In this document: piece by piece, positions 33,278 to 41,904 of the stretch
Position numbering within the stretch: the stretch's first letter is position 1
Layout of the letters: every line of letters starts with the position of its first letter
From: VBAS01 sp035318985
GTDB taxonomy: Bacteria > Bacteroidota > Bacteroidia > Chitinophagales > Chitinophagaceae
Assembly (NCBI GenBank): GCA_035318985.1
Contig: DATHDP010000142.1
Location: forward strand, 1 to 64,000
Reading direction: 5' to 3'
Length of the DNA stretch: 64,000 bases
Program-made: the position numbers and the translations under genes
Notes under the pieces: model-generated
The model's database searches: none
What the model was told of the DNA's origin: nothing
What the model saw: the letters and a program-made list of their open reading frames with translations, nothing else

Positions 33278-33305
33278 GGTTCAGGCCGCTTTCAGCGTCC
33301 CGACC
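33278..33305 (-). repeat. REP-like hairpin, right copy
   Basis: Inverted copy of the left repeat with a cgct/agcg core. It ends one base before the dusB stop codon region at 33307. Confidence 0.75.
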
Positions 33306-33306
33306 C

Positions 33307-34344
33307 TTATGCCGAACATTTCTCATGATAGTTCGGCAATTCGATCACTGTTCTTTCAAATTCATAACCTGCGTAGCTGTTTATTATTTCATTCAGCACT
33401 TCATCGATCTCTTCAACTAACCTGAGTGTAACTAACTTATTCCGGTATTCTTTTATGTTGGGCATCCCTTTTAAATAGTTTGCATAATGACGACGCATTT
33501 CATTTATACCAACAACCGGATTTTTCCATTCTATGGAACGATATAAATGCTTCCGGATAACATCAATCCTTTGTTGAATAGTTGGCGCTGGCAGATGTTC
33601 GCCGGTTTTGAAAAAATGTTTTATCTCGTTAAAGATCCAGGGATAACCGATAGCAGCACGGCCAATCATAATACCATCTATACCGTAACGATTTTTATAT
33701 TCCAATGCTTTTTCAGGAGAATCAATATCACCGTTTCCAAAAACAGGAATTTGAATGCGGGGGTTTTCTTTCACTTTAGCGATCAGTGTCCAATCAGCTT
33801 CGCCTTTATAAAGTTGTGCTCTTGTTCTTCCATGAATGGAGATAGCTTTTATGCCAACATCCTGCAGCCGCTCCGCTACTTCTTCAATGTTTCTGGAATT
33901 ATCATCCCAACCCAATCTTGTTTTAATTGTAACAGGCAATGAAGTTGATCTTACAACCGCTTCAGTTAATCTAACCATCAGGTCAACGTCTCTCAATACG
34001 CCGGCGCCTGCCCCTTTGCTTACCACTTTTTTTACAGGGCATCCGAAATTTATATCAACCAGGTCAGGATTTACCGCTTCACAGATCTTTGCGCTTAAGG
34101 CCATCGCTTCTTCATCACCACCAAATATCTGGATACCGAATGGACGTTCTTCTTCACTGAAGTCAAGTTTCATCTTACTCTTCATTGCATCACGTATCAA
34201 TCCTTCGCTTGAAATGAATTCACTGAACATCAGGTCGGCGCCATTATCCTTACACACTGCACGAAATGGAGGATCGCTTACATCTTCCATCGGGGCAAGA
34301 AGTAAAGGGAAATCAGGTAATTGTATATTGCCTATCTTGATCAT
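33307..34344 (-). CDS. dusB: tRNA-dihydrouridine synthase B
   Basis: Flavoenzyme that reduces uridine to dihydrouridine in tRNA. 345 residues from the preferred start. The FMN-barrel start LPDFPLLLAPMEDVSDPPFR, the active-site Cys in DINFGCPVKKVVSKGAGAG, SIHGRTRAQLYKG and GIMIGRAAIGYPWIF are all present. An ATG at 34395 would add 17 residues (KKLPAGKEVENS...), but these come from a repeat-like word (ttgccggcaggcag), and family members start near MIKIGNIQLP. It precedes the REP element. Confidence 0.93.
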   Translation of the reverse strand: MIKIGNIQLPDFPLLLAPMEDVSDPPFRAVCKDNGADLMFSEFISSEGLIRDAMKSKMKLDFSEEERPFGIQIFGGDEEAMALSAKICEAVNPDLVDINFGCPVKKVVSKGAGAGVLRDVDLMVRLTEAVVRSTSLPVTIKTRLGWDDNSRNIEEVAERLQDVGIKAISIHGRTRAQLYKGEADWTLIAKVKENPRIQIPVFGNGDIDSPEKALEYKNRYGIDGIMIGRAAIGYPWIFNEIKHFFKTGEHLPAPTIQQRIDVIRKHLYRSIEWKNPVVGINEMRRHYANYLKGMPNIKEYRNKLVTLRLVEEIDEVLNEIINSYAGYEFERTVIELPNYHEKCSA

Positions 34345-34478
34345 TTTCTCTATAATTGAATTCTCAACCTCCTTGCCGGCAGGCAGTTTTTTCATTAAGA
34401 ATTATTAATTGCTAACTACATTTGAAGCGGCAAATTTACCCCCGATAAGTCATCGGGACAAAAAGCAGAGTTTTAATT

Positions 34479-35429
34479 ATGGCTTATTTTAAAAAGGTAC
34501 ACCCGTTTTTACAGTTACTGATCTTTACAGGAATGTCGATCGGGTGTTTCATGATCTTCGGATTTATTGGCACATTTGTTCTTGCAAAAGCGACTGGCAT
34601 TGATCTTATTACGTTAACCGACCCTGATGTATGGGATTATTCAAACCCTGCTTTACTTACTTTTTTCAGGGGGATGCTGGTCATTCAATTTTTCGCATTA
34701 TATATTATTCCCGTATTCCTTTTTGCACGTTTCTGTGACCCCAAACCATTGCAATATTTAGGAATAACTTCTACCAAACCATTATATATTATTTTAGGTT
34801 TAATACTACTTATAATAGCTCTTCCTTTTGTTGACTGGACCGGCACTATTAATAACCAATTAATACCAGAGGCAACAACCATCGGAAAATGGATGAAGGC
34901 AAGTGAAGAAACTGCGGCAAAACAGATCGGGTTTATGCTAAAAAGAAATACTGTCAAGGATCTTTTTCTTAATCTCGTTTTAGTTGCTGTATTTGCCGGG
35001 GTAGGAGAAGAATTACTTTTCCGCGGTGTGTTGCAGCGATTATTTATTAAGTTGTTTAAAAATCCATGGGCTGGCATCCTTGTTACGGCATTTATTTTTT
35101 CGGCGATCCATATACAGTTTTATGGATTTATTCCAAGGTTCATTCTCGGAATATTATTGGGCTTGCTTTATTGGTATAGTGGCAGTCTTTGGCCAGCAAT
35201 TATTGCGCATTTTGTGTATGATGCTTTTGCCGTCGTGATGATCTGGTTTAATCCCGCATTGGCTGAAGAAGACAGTGTTGCCATTTCATTTGGTAATAAA
35301 TCAATATTAGCAGCTATTAGTCTTGCATTGATAGTTGGTCTTGTGATACTGATGAAGAAAAGATCAACTAATAGCTATGAAGCTGTGTACGCAAGAGATA
35401 ATATTGATGACTCAAACCCGTTTGCCTAA
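34479..35429 (+). CDS. CPBP-family intramembrane metalloprotease
   Basis: Polytopic protein of 316 residues of the CPBP/Abi family. The glutamate pair Glu177-Glu178 in GVGEELLFRGVLQRL, the His in SAIHIQFYGFIPRF and the HFVYDAF motif mark the intramembrane active site. Members process prenylated or signal proteins and some give bacteriocin immunity; the substrate is unknown. cdsA follows after 37 bases, perhaps in one transcript. Confidence 0.88.
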   Translation: MAYFKKVHPFLQLLIFTGMSIGCFMIFGFIGTFVLAKATGIDLITLTDPDVWDYSNPALLTFFRGMLVIQFFALYIIPVFLFARFCDPKPLQYLGITSTKPLYIILGLILLIIALPFVDWTGTINNQLIPEATTIGKWMKASEETAAKQIGFMLKRNTVKDLFLNLVLVAVFAGVGEELLFRGVLQRLFIKLFKNPWAGILVTAFIFSAIHIQFYGFIPRFILGILLGLLYWYSGSLWPAIIAHFVYDAFAVVMIWFNPALAEEDSVAISFGNKSILAAISLALIVGLVILMKKRSTNSYEAVYARDNIDDSNPFA

Positions 35430-35466
35430 ACCAATAGCTATCATTTTTTAAAACCCACCTGCTTGC

Positions 35467-36351
35467 ATGGCTTTTAACAGGAAAACATTTCAAACAAGAA
35501 CACTTACGGCGATCATTTTTGCAGCGGTGATGCTGACTGGCTTATTATGGAATAAATGGAGTTTTCTTGCCTTGTTTTCTCTTATTCATTTTGGTTGTTG
35601 GTGGGAATATTTTAACCTGTTGGAAAAAATTCATAAGACGGTTTATAACCTGGTTACCCGCATTGGCTTTATGCTTATGGGTTTTGCAATTATGCTGGTG
35701 TTTTGCGGACCAATATTTCAAATAAATAATTACCAGTTAAAAGGGGATCTTTCATTCCCGGTTGCTGTTGCAGGACTTGTGATACTTGCAATTGGAATTG
35801 TTGTAACAAAAAACGTTAAGCTCAAACCTTTTGGTACTGCTGCCTTAGGCTTGCTTTATATTTCCTTAAGCTGGGGATTAGCCATGAATTTATACAAGGA
35901 AATGAATATTCATGTTCATGACAATTATTTTGTTATGCCGTCAAGGAGTAATATGATCTTAATGATCATAATATCAATTTGGATAAATGATACAATGGCA
36001 TATATCGTGGGTTCAATAATTGGAAAAAGACCTCTTTCAAAAATTTCACCGAAGAAAACATGGGAGGGTACAATTGGTGGCATGATCCTCAGCGTCGTTG
36101 TTGTAGGGCTTATTGCTTTTTTTGGATTTAATACGGGAGCAATTACAACTTATATAATGCTTCTTGCAGCAATTGCATGTATCGCCGGCACCTTCGGCGA
36201 TCTGCTTGAATCAAAGCTTAAAAGAATGGCAGGAGTGAAAGACAGTGGTAATATCATGCCGGGCCATGGGGGTTTTTTAGATCGTTTTGATTCCCTCTTA
36301 TTAGCAATACCTGCTGTTTGGTTATATGTTTATCTTGTTTTTGTCATCTAA
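35467..36351 (+). CDS. cdsA: Phosphatidate cytidylyltransferase
   Basis: Makes CDP-diacylglycerol from CTP and phosphatidic acid in the inner membrane. 294 residues with about eight hydrophobic segments. SPKKTWEGTIGG and the family signature SKLKRMAGVKDSGNIMPGHGG then FLDRFDSLL are intact. psd lies 45 bases downstream with its own leaderless-type promoter, so phospholipid genes are grouped here. Confidence 0.94.
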   Translation: MAFNRKTFQTRTLTAIIFAAVMLTGLLWNKWSFLALFSLIHFGCWWEYFNLLEKIHKTVYNLVTRIGFMLMGFAIMLVFCGPIFQINNYQLKGDLSFPVAVAGLVILAIGIVVTKNVKLKPFGTAALGLLYISLSWGLAMNLYKEMNIHVHDNYFVMPSRSNMILMIIISIWINDTMAYIVGSIIGKRPLSKISPKKTWEGTIGGMILSVVVVGLIAFFGFNTGAITTYIMLLAAIACIAGTFGDLLESKLKRMAGVKDSGNIMPGHGGFLDRFDSLLLAIPAVWLYVYLVFVI

Positions 36352-36384
36352 CTTCTGCTCCCTACTCGCCACACTCCATTTTCA

Positions 36385-36392
36385 TATATTTG
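36385..36392 (+). promoter_or_regulatory. -7 box (tatatttg), 4 bases before psd
   Basis: Exact TAnnTTTG followed by ccgc and the ATG at 36397, the same spacing as at 1780, 21597, 24819 and 40862. No -33 box is evident. Confidence 0.55.
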
Positions 36393-36396
36393 CCGC

Positions 36397-37053
36397 ATGA
36401 CAATTCATAAGGAGGGTTATAAGAGTATTGCGTGGGCAACCATTTTATTTGGAGTGATCAATATTGTTTCATTTTATTTTATCAGCTATTCTTCACCTGC
36501 CTTAAGTTGGGTCATATTTATAGGCACACTCGGCTTATTGATCTTTCTTATTTCATTTTTTCGCATTCCTAAAAGAAACTTAACAGTTCAGGATAACGCC
36601 ATTATTGCGCCTGCCGATGGTAAAGTAGTAGCAATTGAAGAGGTAGAAGCGGACGAATATTTTGCCGATCGTCGTATACAGGTTTCAATTTTTATGAGCC
36701 CATTAAATGTGCATGTCAACCGCAACCCGGTAAGCGGCGATGTTATGTACAGTCAATACCACAAAGGAAAATATCTTGTTGCGTGGCATCCAAAATCTTC
36801 TACAGAAAATGAACGCCATACGGTGGTTTATAAAGCAAACGGAAAGGAGTTGCTTATTAAACAAATAGCTGGGGCGTTGGCAAAACGAATTGTGAACTAT
36901 TTGCAGCCAGGACAGCAAGTAAAACAAACCGAAGAGATGGGGTTTATCAAATTCGGTTCAAGAGTTGATCTTTTGTTGCCGTTATCTGCAAAAGTGCAGG
37001 TAAAGATCGACGATATAGCTAAAGGCGGTGTGACGGTAGTAGCATTATGGTAA
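36397..37053 (+). CDS. psd: Phosphatidylserine decarboxylase proenzyme (short type)
   Basis: Converts phosphatidylserine to phosphatidylethanolamine. 218 residues, the compact archaeal-like form. Two N-terminal hydrophobic segments anchor it. The autocleavage site is Gly187-Ser188 in KFGSRVDLLLP, where Ser188 becomes the pyruvoyl group. IIAPADGKVVAIEEVE and the histidine block MSPLNVHVNRNPVSG are conserved. It follows cdsA in the phospholipid pathway order; the synthase step is not in the window. Confidence 0.93.
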   Translation: MTIHKEGYKSIAWATILFGVINIVSFYFISYSSPALSWVIFIGTLGLLIFLISFFRIPKRNLTVQDNAIIAPADGKVVAIEEVEADEYFADRRIQVSIFMSPLNVHVNRNPVSGDVMYSQYHKGKYLVAWHPKSSTENERHTVVYKANGKELLIKQIAGALAKRIVNYLQPGQQVKQTEEMGFIKFGSRVDLLLPLSAKVQVKIDDIAKGGVTVVALW

Positions 37054-37076
37054 ATTAGCCAATAGCTAATTTTAAT
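37053..37076 (+). terminator. Terminator overlapping the psd stop codon
   Basis: Seven-pair stem aattagc (37053-37059) with gctaatt (37065-37071) and a short T-run. AT-rich, hence modest strength. Confidence 0.5.
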
Positions 37077-37121
37077 AGAAAGCATATCATTGGCATATCG
37101 GCACATCAACAAATTGTCGAA

Positions 37122-37817
37122 TTAGAATATTTCTTCTAACTCTTTTAATGATCGTACAACATAAGTTGGTTTAATATCGATCGGGATGTTTAAGTGATTA
37201 ATAAATACCTGGTCAATACCGGCATTCATGGCGCCGATGATATCAACATCAATGCTATCACCTAACATTATACTTTCAGCAGGATTGGCTCCTGTCTTTT
37301 CAAAGGCGTAATCAAAAATTTCTTTATTGGGTTTAAGGCTGCTGCTTCCTTCTGAAGTAATAACTTCTTTAAAATATTTACCCAGCCCCGAATATTTTAA
37401 TTTGCTGTGCTGTGTTTTTTCAAAACCATTTGTGATCAAATGAAGCTCATAGTTTTTGTTGGTTAAATATTCCAGAATTTCAGTAGCATAGGGAAAGAGG
37501 ATGGTTCGTGTAGGTAAAAGATCCAGAAACTGGTCACTCATATTTTTGGCCAATAGCTCGTCCGCAATTTTAAAATCAAGCAAAGCCAACCGCATTCTTT
37601 TTATTCTTAATTCATCCTGTTTTATAAAACCATTTCTATATCGTTCCCAAAGCTTTTCATTATGCGCCAGGTAGTTTTTATGAAAAAGATCAAAATCATG
37701 AATACCCCGTTGTTCTAATTGTAAAACATTGTAAAGTTCCAGCAGTGTTACTCTTGCATTTGCTTCAAAATCCCAAAGAGTATGGTCGAGATCGAAAAAG
37801 AGGTGTTTATATTTCAT
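37122..37817 (-). CDS. YjjG-family HAD nucleotidase
   Basis: HAD-superfamily phosphatase of 231 residues of the YjjG branch (noncanonical pyrimidine nucleotidase). The nucleophile pair is Asp9/Asp11 in FFDLDHTLWDF, then the helical cap, THITNGF-like motif II (LHLITNGFEKTQ) and motif IV MLGDSIDVDIIGAMNAG. It would dephosphorylate nucleoside 5'-monophosphates, perhaps damaged ones. It is divergent from the SDR gene. The gap 37818-37881 contains repeated words (ttcggattgccgatttcgg). Confidence 0.88.
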   Translation of the reverse strand: MKYKHLFFDLDHTLWDFEANARVTLLELYNVLQLEQRGIHDFDLFHKNYLAHNEKLWERYRNGFIKQDELRIKRMRLALLDFKIADELLAKNMSDQFLDLLPTRTILFPYATEILEYLTNKNYELHLITNGFEKTQHSKLKYSGLGKYFKEVITSEGSSSLKPNKEIFDYAFEKTGANPAESIMLGDSIDVDIIGAMNAGIDQVFINHLNIPIDIKPTYVVRSLKELEEIF

Positions 37818-37881
37818 TTCGGATTGCCGATTTCGGATTTTAGATTTGCAAATAAACCGAAATAATCAATAATAAAGCGTA

Positions 37882-38580
37882 ATGACTGTACTAATCACAG
37901 GAGCATCAAGAGGAATTGGAAAAGCAATAGCGGAAATTTTTGCTGCGAATGGGAAAAGCCTTTTTTTAAGCAGTCGAAATGAAGTGGCCTTATATAAAGC
38001 AATGGAAGAATTGCAAACTAAATATCCTTCTGTTTCAATAAAAGCAAAAGCTTTTGATCTATCCGATAAACAACAAGCAAAGGAGCTTGGAAGCTGGTGT
38101 TTGAAATATATTGTTCCTGATATTATCATTAATAATGCAGGTTTATTTGAACCCGGTAGTGTGCACAATGAATCGGAAGGATTGTTGGAAAGCCAGCTTG
38201 CCATCAACCTTTACAGCGCTTATCATTTAACAAGAACTCTTTTACCTAAAATGATGGAGAGAAAGTCAGGCCATATTTTCAATATGTGTTCTATTGCATC
38301 ACTTCACGCCTATCATAATGGCGGAGCATATAGTATCAGCAAATACGCTATGCATGGGTTTAGTAAAAACCTGCGGGAAGAAATGAAACCACATAATATA
38401 AAAGTTACAGCTATTCATCCCGGTGCTGTGCTCACTGATTCCTGGGGTGGCTATGATAATTCTTCCAAACGTATAATGGAAGCAGAGGATATCGCTAAAA
38501 TGGTCTTTGCAGCATCACAGCTTTCGCCCGGTGCTTGTGTTGAAGATATTGTGATGAGACCTCAATTAGGCGATCTATAA
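37882..38580 (+). CDS. Short-chain dehydrogenase/reductase
   Basis: Classical SDR of 232 residues with TGASRGIG at 6-13 for NADP(H) binding, NNAG at 84-87, and the catalytic Ser137, Tyr150 and Lys154 (GGAYSISKYAMHG). The N-terminal motif and length fit a 3-oxoacyl-ACP-reductase-like or sepiapterin-reductase-like member. The substrate is unknown. It ends in an inverted repeat at 38587-38671. Confidence 0.88.
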   Translation: MTVLITGASRGIGKAIAEIFAANGKSLFLSSRNEVALYKAMEELQTKYPSVSIKAKAFDLSDKQQAKELGSWCLKYIVPDIIINNAGLFEPGSVHNESEGLLESQLAINLYSAYHLTRTLLPKMMERKSGHIFNMCSIASLHAYHNGGAYSISKYAMHGFSKNLREEMKPHNIKVTAIHPGAVLTDSWGGYDNSSKRIMEAEDIAKMVFAASQLSPGACVEDIVMRPQLGDL

Positions 38581-38586
38581 ATAAAG

Positions 38587-38671
38587 AAATTCCAAAAAGC
38601 AAATCACAAATTCCAATAAGCCACCGGGCTACTGCGTAGAATGGAATTTGGAATTTTAGCATTTGGGATTT
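38587..38671. terminator. Word-repeat inverted pair between convergent genes
   Basis: The left arm (38587-38615) and right arm (38642-38671) are imperfect reverse complements made of words such as aattccaaattcca. The right arm ends on the stop codon of the response regulator gene. It separates convergent genes and may end both transcripts; no classical T-tract follows. Confidence 0.55.
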
Positions 38672-39381
38672 CACTCACTGTATTTGTATCCGACACCTCT
38701 TACTGAATGAAAGTATTTGGGATTCCGGCTATCCTCTTCAAAATATTTTCTGAAGTTGAGGATAAAATTATCAATTGTCCTCGTAGTTGGATAAACATTA
38801 TAACCCCAAACCACCTGTAAGATCTTCTCTCTCGGTACTACTTCATTTTTATTTTCAATGAGTAATTTCAAAAGCATTCCTTCTTTCTTACTTAGCTGGA
38901 TCTTTTCACCGCGGGATGTTGTTGCCTCCTGTGCTTTGAAGTCAATATTATTATTTCCGAATGCATAGGTATTGCCGATAGTTTCTTTATCCAGTATTTT
39001 TTTATTCTTTTCAATAAGCTTTTGTACTCTCAATAATAATTCTTCGAGGTTGAAAGGCTTAGTCATATAATCATCGGCGCCTTTCTTAAGGCCAAGCACT
39101 TTATCTGCGCTGCTGTTCTTAGCGCTGAGAATTAAGATTGGCACTTCGTTATTTGCCAAACGGATGGTTTCAGTAACATTTATCCCGTCCATTTCAGGAA
39201 GCATGACATCAAGTATAATAAGATCGAAATATTCTGCCTGCACCGCTTTTACGGCATTGCTGCCATCATAGGCTGAAGAAACTTCGTAACCTTCCAATTC
39301 AAGATTTAACTTCAAGGCGTCATGAAGATTTTCTTCATCTTCTACCAATAAAATCGACGCCTTTGTATTTTCCTTGCTCAT
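38671..39381 (-). CDS. OmpR-family response regulator
   Basis: Response regulator of 236 residues. The receiver domain has the acidic pocket LVEDEENL at 12-19, phospho-acceptor Asp58 in IILDVMLPEMDG and Lys in DYMTKPF. The C-terminal winged helix (EKIQLSKKEGMLLKLLIENKNEVVPREKIL, then VYPTTRTIDNFILNFRKYFE) is typical of OmpR/PhoB. It is transcribed after its sensor kinase gene, five bases apart. Confidence 0.92.
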   Translation of the reverse strand: MSKENTKASILLVEDEENLHDALKLNLELEGYEVSSAYDGSNAVKAVQAEYFDLIILDVMLPEMDGINVTETIRLANNEVPILILSAKNSSADKVLGLKKGADDYMTKPFNLEELLLRVQKLIEKNKKILDKETIGNTYAFGNNNIDFKAQEATTSRGEKIQLSKKEGMLLKLLIENKNEVVPREKILQVVWGYNVYPTTRTIDNFILNFRKYFEEDSRNPKYFHSVRGVGYKYSE

Positions 39382-39385
39382 GAGA

Positions 39386-40375
39386 CTATATATGAAAATG
39401 GATGGCGAAATTAGTGCCGGAGGGTATATTGTTTGTCACCGAAATGTCGGCATTATGATCCCCGGCGATCTTACGACAAAGATAAAGCCCCAATCCAGTG
39501 CCTTGAGTTTTTCGGGTAGATTCATTCCCCGTCCGGTAAAATTTCTCAAATATTTTTGTTTTTTCAGTATCGGCGATCCCAATTCCTTCATCAATAATAT
39601 TCATGAGCACATCTTTACCTGACCTGTTCAGTTTGCAAATGATCGGCTTTTCTTTAGGGGAATACTTCACAGCATTCTCAATAAGATTACTGATCAGCAA
39701 TTGGAGCAAAAGCGGATCACCGGCTAACTCAATTTCTGGTTCTATATTTTCAATAAAATTTCTTTCAGGATATCGTGTTTTGGCATCTCTTATACAATCT
39801 TTAAACAAAGAAGAGAAGTCGAGTTCTTCTTTTGAAAAAGCATAACCACCGCCTTCCAACTGTGAGGAAACAAGAATATTGTTGATTAATGTATCAAGCC
39901 TTGATGTTTCCTGGAGTGTCATTCGTATCAGTTTTTTTTGCTTCTCCGCATCAAGCTGGTATTTCTGTAGCGTCTCAAGATTAAGCATGGCAACTGAAAT
40001 AGGCGTTTTTAATTCGTGAGTGATCGCCATCATAAAATTCTGCTGTTGCAGTTGTACCCTGAATTTCTTACTGGTTGAACGGTAAACAAAAAAGGCACCC
40101 ACGAATATTAAGATGAGAAAAGTAACACCCTCGGCAATATATTTATCTGTATTCCTTTTTGAGTCGTTCTCAATTTTGAAATTTTCTTCAGTGAATTTTT
40201 TTGGATCAAGGGTTGCTTTTTGGGAGTTAAGCTCACTCAAACGCAGATTGGTTAAGTTTTGATTTTGCCTTTCCAGCGAAACAAACCACCATACCAGGGC
40301 GGCGACTATATATAAAAGCAATAACCAGTAAACAACGATGATATATCTGAATCTTTTTCCTGCTGACCTTGGCAT
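39386..40375 (-). CDS. Sensor histidine kinase
   Basis: Membrane histidine kinase of 329 residues. Two hydrophobic segments (about 8-31 and 80-100) flank a roughly 50-residue periplasmic part. The H-box is ITHELKTPISV, then N-box LISNLIENAVKYSP, G1 DEGIGIADTEK and G2 GTGLGLYLCRKI. It would phosphorylate the response regulator encoded just downstream. The small sensor region gives no clue to its signal. gldH lies eight bases upstream. Confidence 0.92.
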   Translation of the reverse strand: MPRSAGKRFRYIIVVYWLLLLYIVAALVWWFVSLERQNQNLTNLRLSELNSQKATLDPKKFTEENFKIENDSKRNTDKYIAEGVTFLILIFVGAFFVYRSTSKKFRVQLQQQNFMMAITHELKTPISVAMLNLETLQKYQLDAEKQKKLIRMTLQETSRLDTLINNILVSSQLEGGGYAFSKEELDFSSLFKDCIRDAKTRYPERNFIENIEPEIELAGDPLLLQLLISNLIENAVKYSPKEKPIICKLNRSGKDVLMNIIDEGIGIADTEKTKIFEKFYRTGNESTRKTQGTGLGLYLCRKIAGDHNADISVTNNIPSGTNFAIHFHI

Positions 40376-40383
40376 AAGGAAAG

Positions 40384-40857
40384 TTATTTAACTTTTTCAA
40401 CCCTGACGCCAACATTCAATACTTCTTTTAGCGGGTCTTCCCGCATGATATTTTCCAAAATGAACTTATAACTTCCTGCTTTAAGTTTTCCGGCATCAGG
40501 AGCTAACTTGATCCTATGTTCATAAATATCATCCATGCCGGTCGCAAGCCAGCCTTTTTCATTCGTGGCTAATTGGAATTCCCGTGCTTCTTTGTGCAAA
40601 GTATCATTGGGTGGCTGGTAATAATAATTTATCCAGATATTATTGTAGTTATATTTTTCAGAATGTCTTATTACAAAGAAAACCTGGTAAAGGACAGTTG
40701 TATCTGTAATGGTGAAATTGAATTCAGGTTTGTTCGTGCTTTTCCATTCGTGATTCGGTAATGAAGCTGTCTTTTCATAAAGATCAACGGTAGTGCAAGT
40801 TGAAAGGCACAAGGCACAGGGAACAAGAAAGAAAATCGATCTTACTAATACATTCAT
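40384..40857 (-). CDS. gldH: Gliding motility lipoprotein GldH
   Basis: Lipoprotein of 157 residues needed for gliding in Flavobacterium. The lipobox ends in LSTC with Cys21. The mature part follows the GldH pattern (YEKTASLPNHEWKS, FNFTITDTTVLYQVFFVIRHSEKYNYNNIWI, GKLKAGSYKFILENIMREDPL). Codons 15-19 of the signal peptide (Ala-Leu-Cys-Leu-Ser) are one arm of an inverted repeat. A perfect -7 box lies four bases before the ATG, predicting a leaderless transcript. The two-component genes follow on the same strand. Confidence 0.88.
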   Translation of the reverse strand: MNVLVRSIFFLVPCALCLSTCTTVDLYEKTASLPNHEWKSTNKPEFNFTITDTTVLYQVFFVIRHSEKYNYNNIWINYYYQPPNDTLHKEAREFQLATNEKGWLATGMDDIYEHRIKLAPDAGKLKAGSYKFILENIMREDPLKEVLNVGVRVEKVK

Positions 40858-40910
40858 CTAACAAAGATATATTTAGAACTTGTATCTTGAATTTTGTTAC
40901 TTGTGCCTTT
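40803..40910. repeat. Inverted repeat linking the gldH signal peptide and yicC stop
   Basis: Arms aaaggcacaag at 40803-40813 and its exact complement cttgtgccttt at 40900-40910, with degenerate further words (gcacagg, gaacaag, atacaag). The left arm is coding in gldH; the right one overlaps the yicC stop codon. Confidence 0.7.
40862..40869 (-). promoter_or_regulatory. -7 box (tatctttg), 4 bases before gldH
   Basis: On the minus strand TAnnTTTG is followed by ttag and the ATG at 40857. Confidence 0.6.
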
Positions 40911-41784
40911 ACAGAACATTTAATATTTGCTCTTTTGCTTTTTCCAGTTCATCTTTCATCATCACAACGCATTTTTGAATGGATGAGTCGTAAGCTTTAG
41001 CGCCGGTAGTATTTATTTCCCTACCTATTTCCTGTAAAATAAAGGACAGTTTCTTTCCTTTTGATTCTTCTGCTTCGGCAAGCACTACTTTGAAGTAATC
41101 ACAGTGGTTTCTCAAACGAACCATTTCTTCACTTATATCTATCTTTTCAATGTAATAGATAAGCTCCTGCTCAAGTCTGTTCTTATCATAGTTTTCTTTG
41201 CCTGCAAATTCTTCCATCAGCTTGGTTATATCGTCGCGGATGATCTGTTTGCGATTCGGTTCGAGCTTTTGTACTTCTTCTAATTGTGCAAGTATATTAT
41301 GAACCCGGGACAACAGATCTTTCTCAAGAGATTTCCCTTCATCATCACGATGAACGTTCAGGTCATCAATAGCTAACAAGATCACTTTTTGAAACGCTTT
41401 CCATTCTTCATCAGTCAGGGTTTCACCGGTGGGTGTTATAACCTCGGGTAACTTTACAAGTGTACTTAATATATTAGACGGATCGAGATTTAATTCCCTT
41501 GACAGATCCGCCAGTGGTTGGTAATAGGCTTTTGCCAATTCAATATTGATAGAAACAGGTTTTGCATTGCCTGTTTCTTTTAAGCTAATAGTACAATCTA
41601 CACTGCCACGACCAAGTTGAGTAGAAAGAATGCGGCGAATATCAAATTCAAATGGTTTTAAAAATGCAGGAAGCTTTAATTGCAGTTCAAACTGTTTACC
41701 ATTGAGAGATTTTATGTCAACAAGAAATGTTTTACCACCAACAGATCTTTCAGCCCTTCCAAAGCCGGTCATCGATTTCAGCAT
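40909..41784 (-). CDS. yicC: YicC/YloC-family endoribonuclease-like protein
   Basis: Protein of 291 residues. It starts with the family mark MLKSMTGFGRAE, continues with DIKSLNGKQFELQLKLP and the coiled middle, and ends with the DUF1732 part ELIYYIEKIDISEEMVRLRNHCDYF, then GKKLSFILQEIGREINTTGAKAYD. YicC proteins were shown to act as RNases or RNase adaptors. It stands alone before gldH. A tatcttta stretch 22 bases before the start could be its -7 box. Confidence 0.92.
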   Translation of the reverse strand: MLKSMTGFGRAERSVGGKTFLVDIKSLNGKQFELQLKLPAFLKPFEFDIRRILSTQLGRGSVDCTISLKETGNAKPVSINIELAKAYYQPLADLSRELNLDPSNILSTLVKLPEVITPTGETLTDEEWKAFQKVILLAIDDLNVHRDDEGKSLEKDLLSRVHNILAQLEEVQKLEPNRKQIIRDDITKLMEEFAGKENYDKNRLEQELIYYIEKIDISEEMVRLRNHCDYFKVVLAEAEESKGKKLSFILQEIGREINTTGAKAYDSSIQKCVVMMKDELEKAKEQILNVL

Positions 41785-41904
41785 GTAAATTTTTTTTGAG
41801 TGAAGTAAAGATATTGGAAAAAGTTGACCGGAGATGAGTTTATAAAGCTGCTACCCGGCGATGTTCTTTCAATAGAAATGTTCATTTATTACGATAAGAG
41901 TTCA

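Larger units (their letters stand above)
32621..33305. mobile_element. REP-flanked RAYT transposase unit
   Basis: About 685 bases. Imperfect inverted ends at 32621-32648 and 33278-33305 match at 23 of the first 25 positions. Each end can itself fold into a REP-like hairpin with a cgct/agcg stem and ggtc/gacc outer pairs. Between them lies a Y1 (HUH) transposase gene on the minus strand. This is the arrangement of a REP-associated tyrosine transposase (REPtron). The left end overlaps the 82-residue gene's stop, and the right end stops directly before the dusB stop codon. Confidence 0.75.

Noticed and set aside
33836..34408. A 190-codon open frame antisense to dusB
   Set aside because: It covers the conserved dusB barrel codons in opposite sense and has no recognisable domain.
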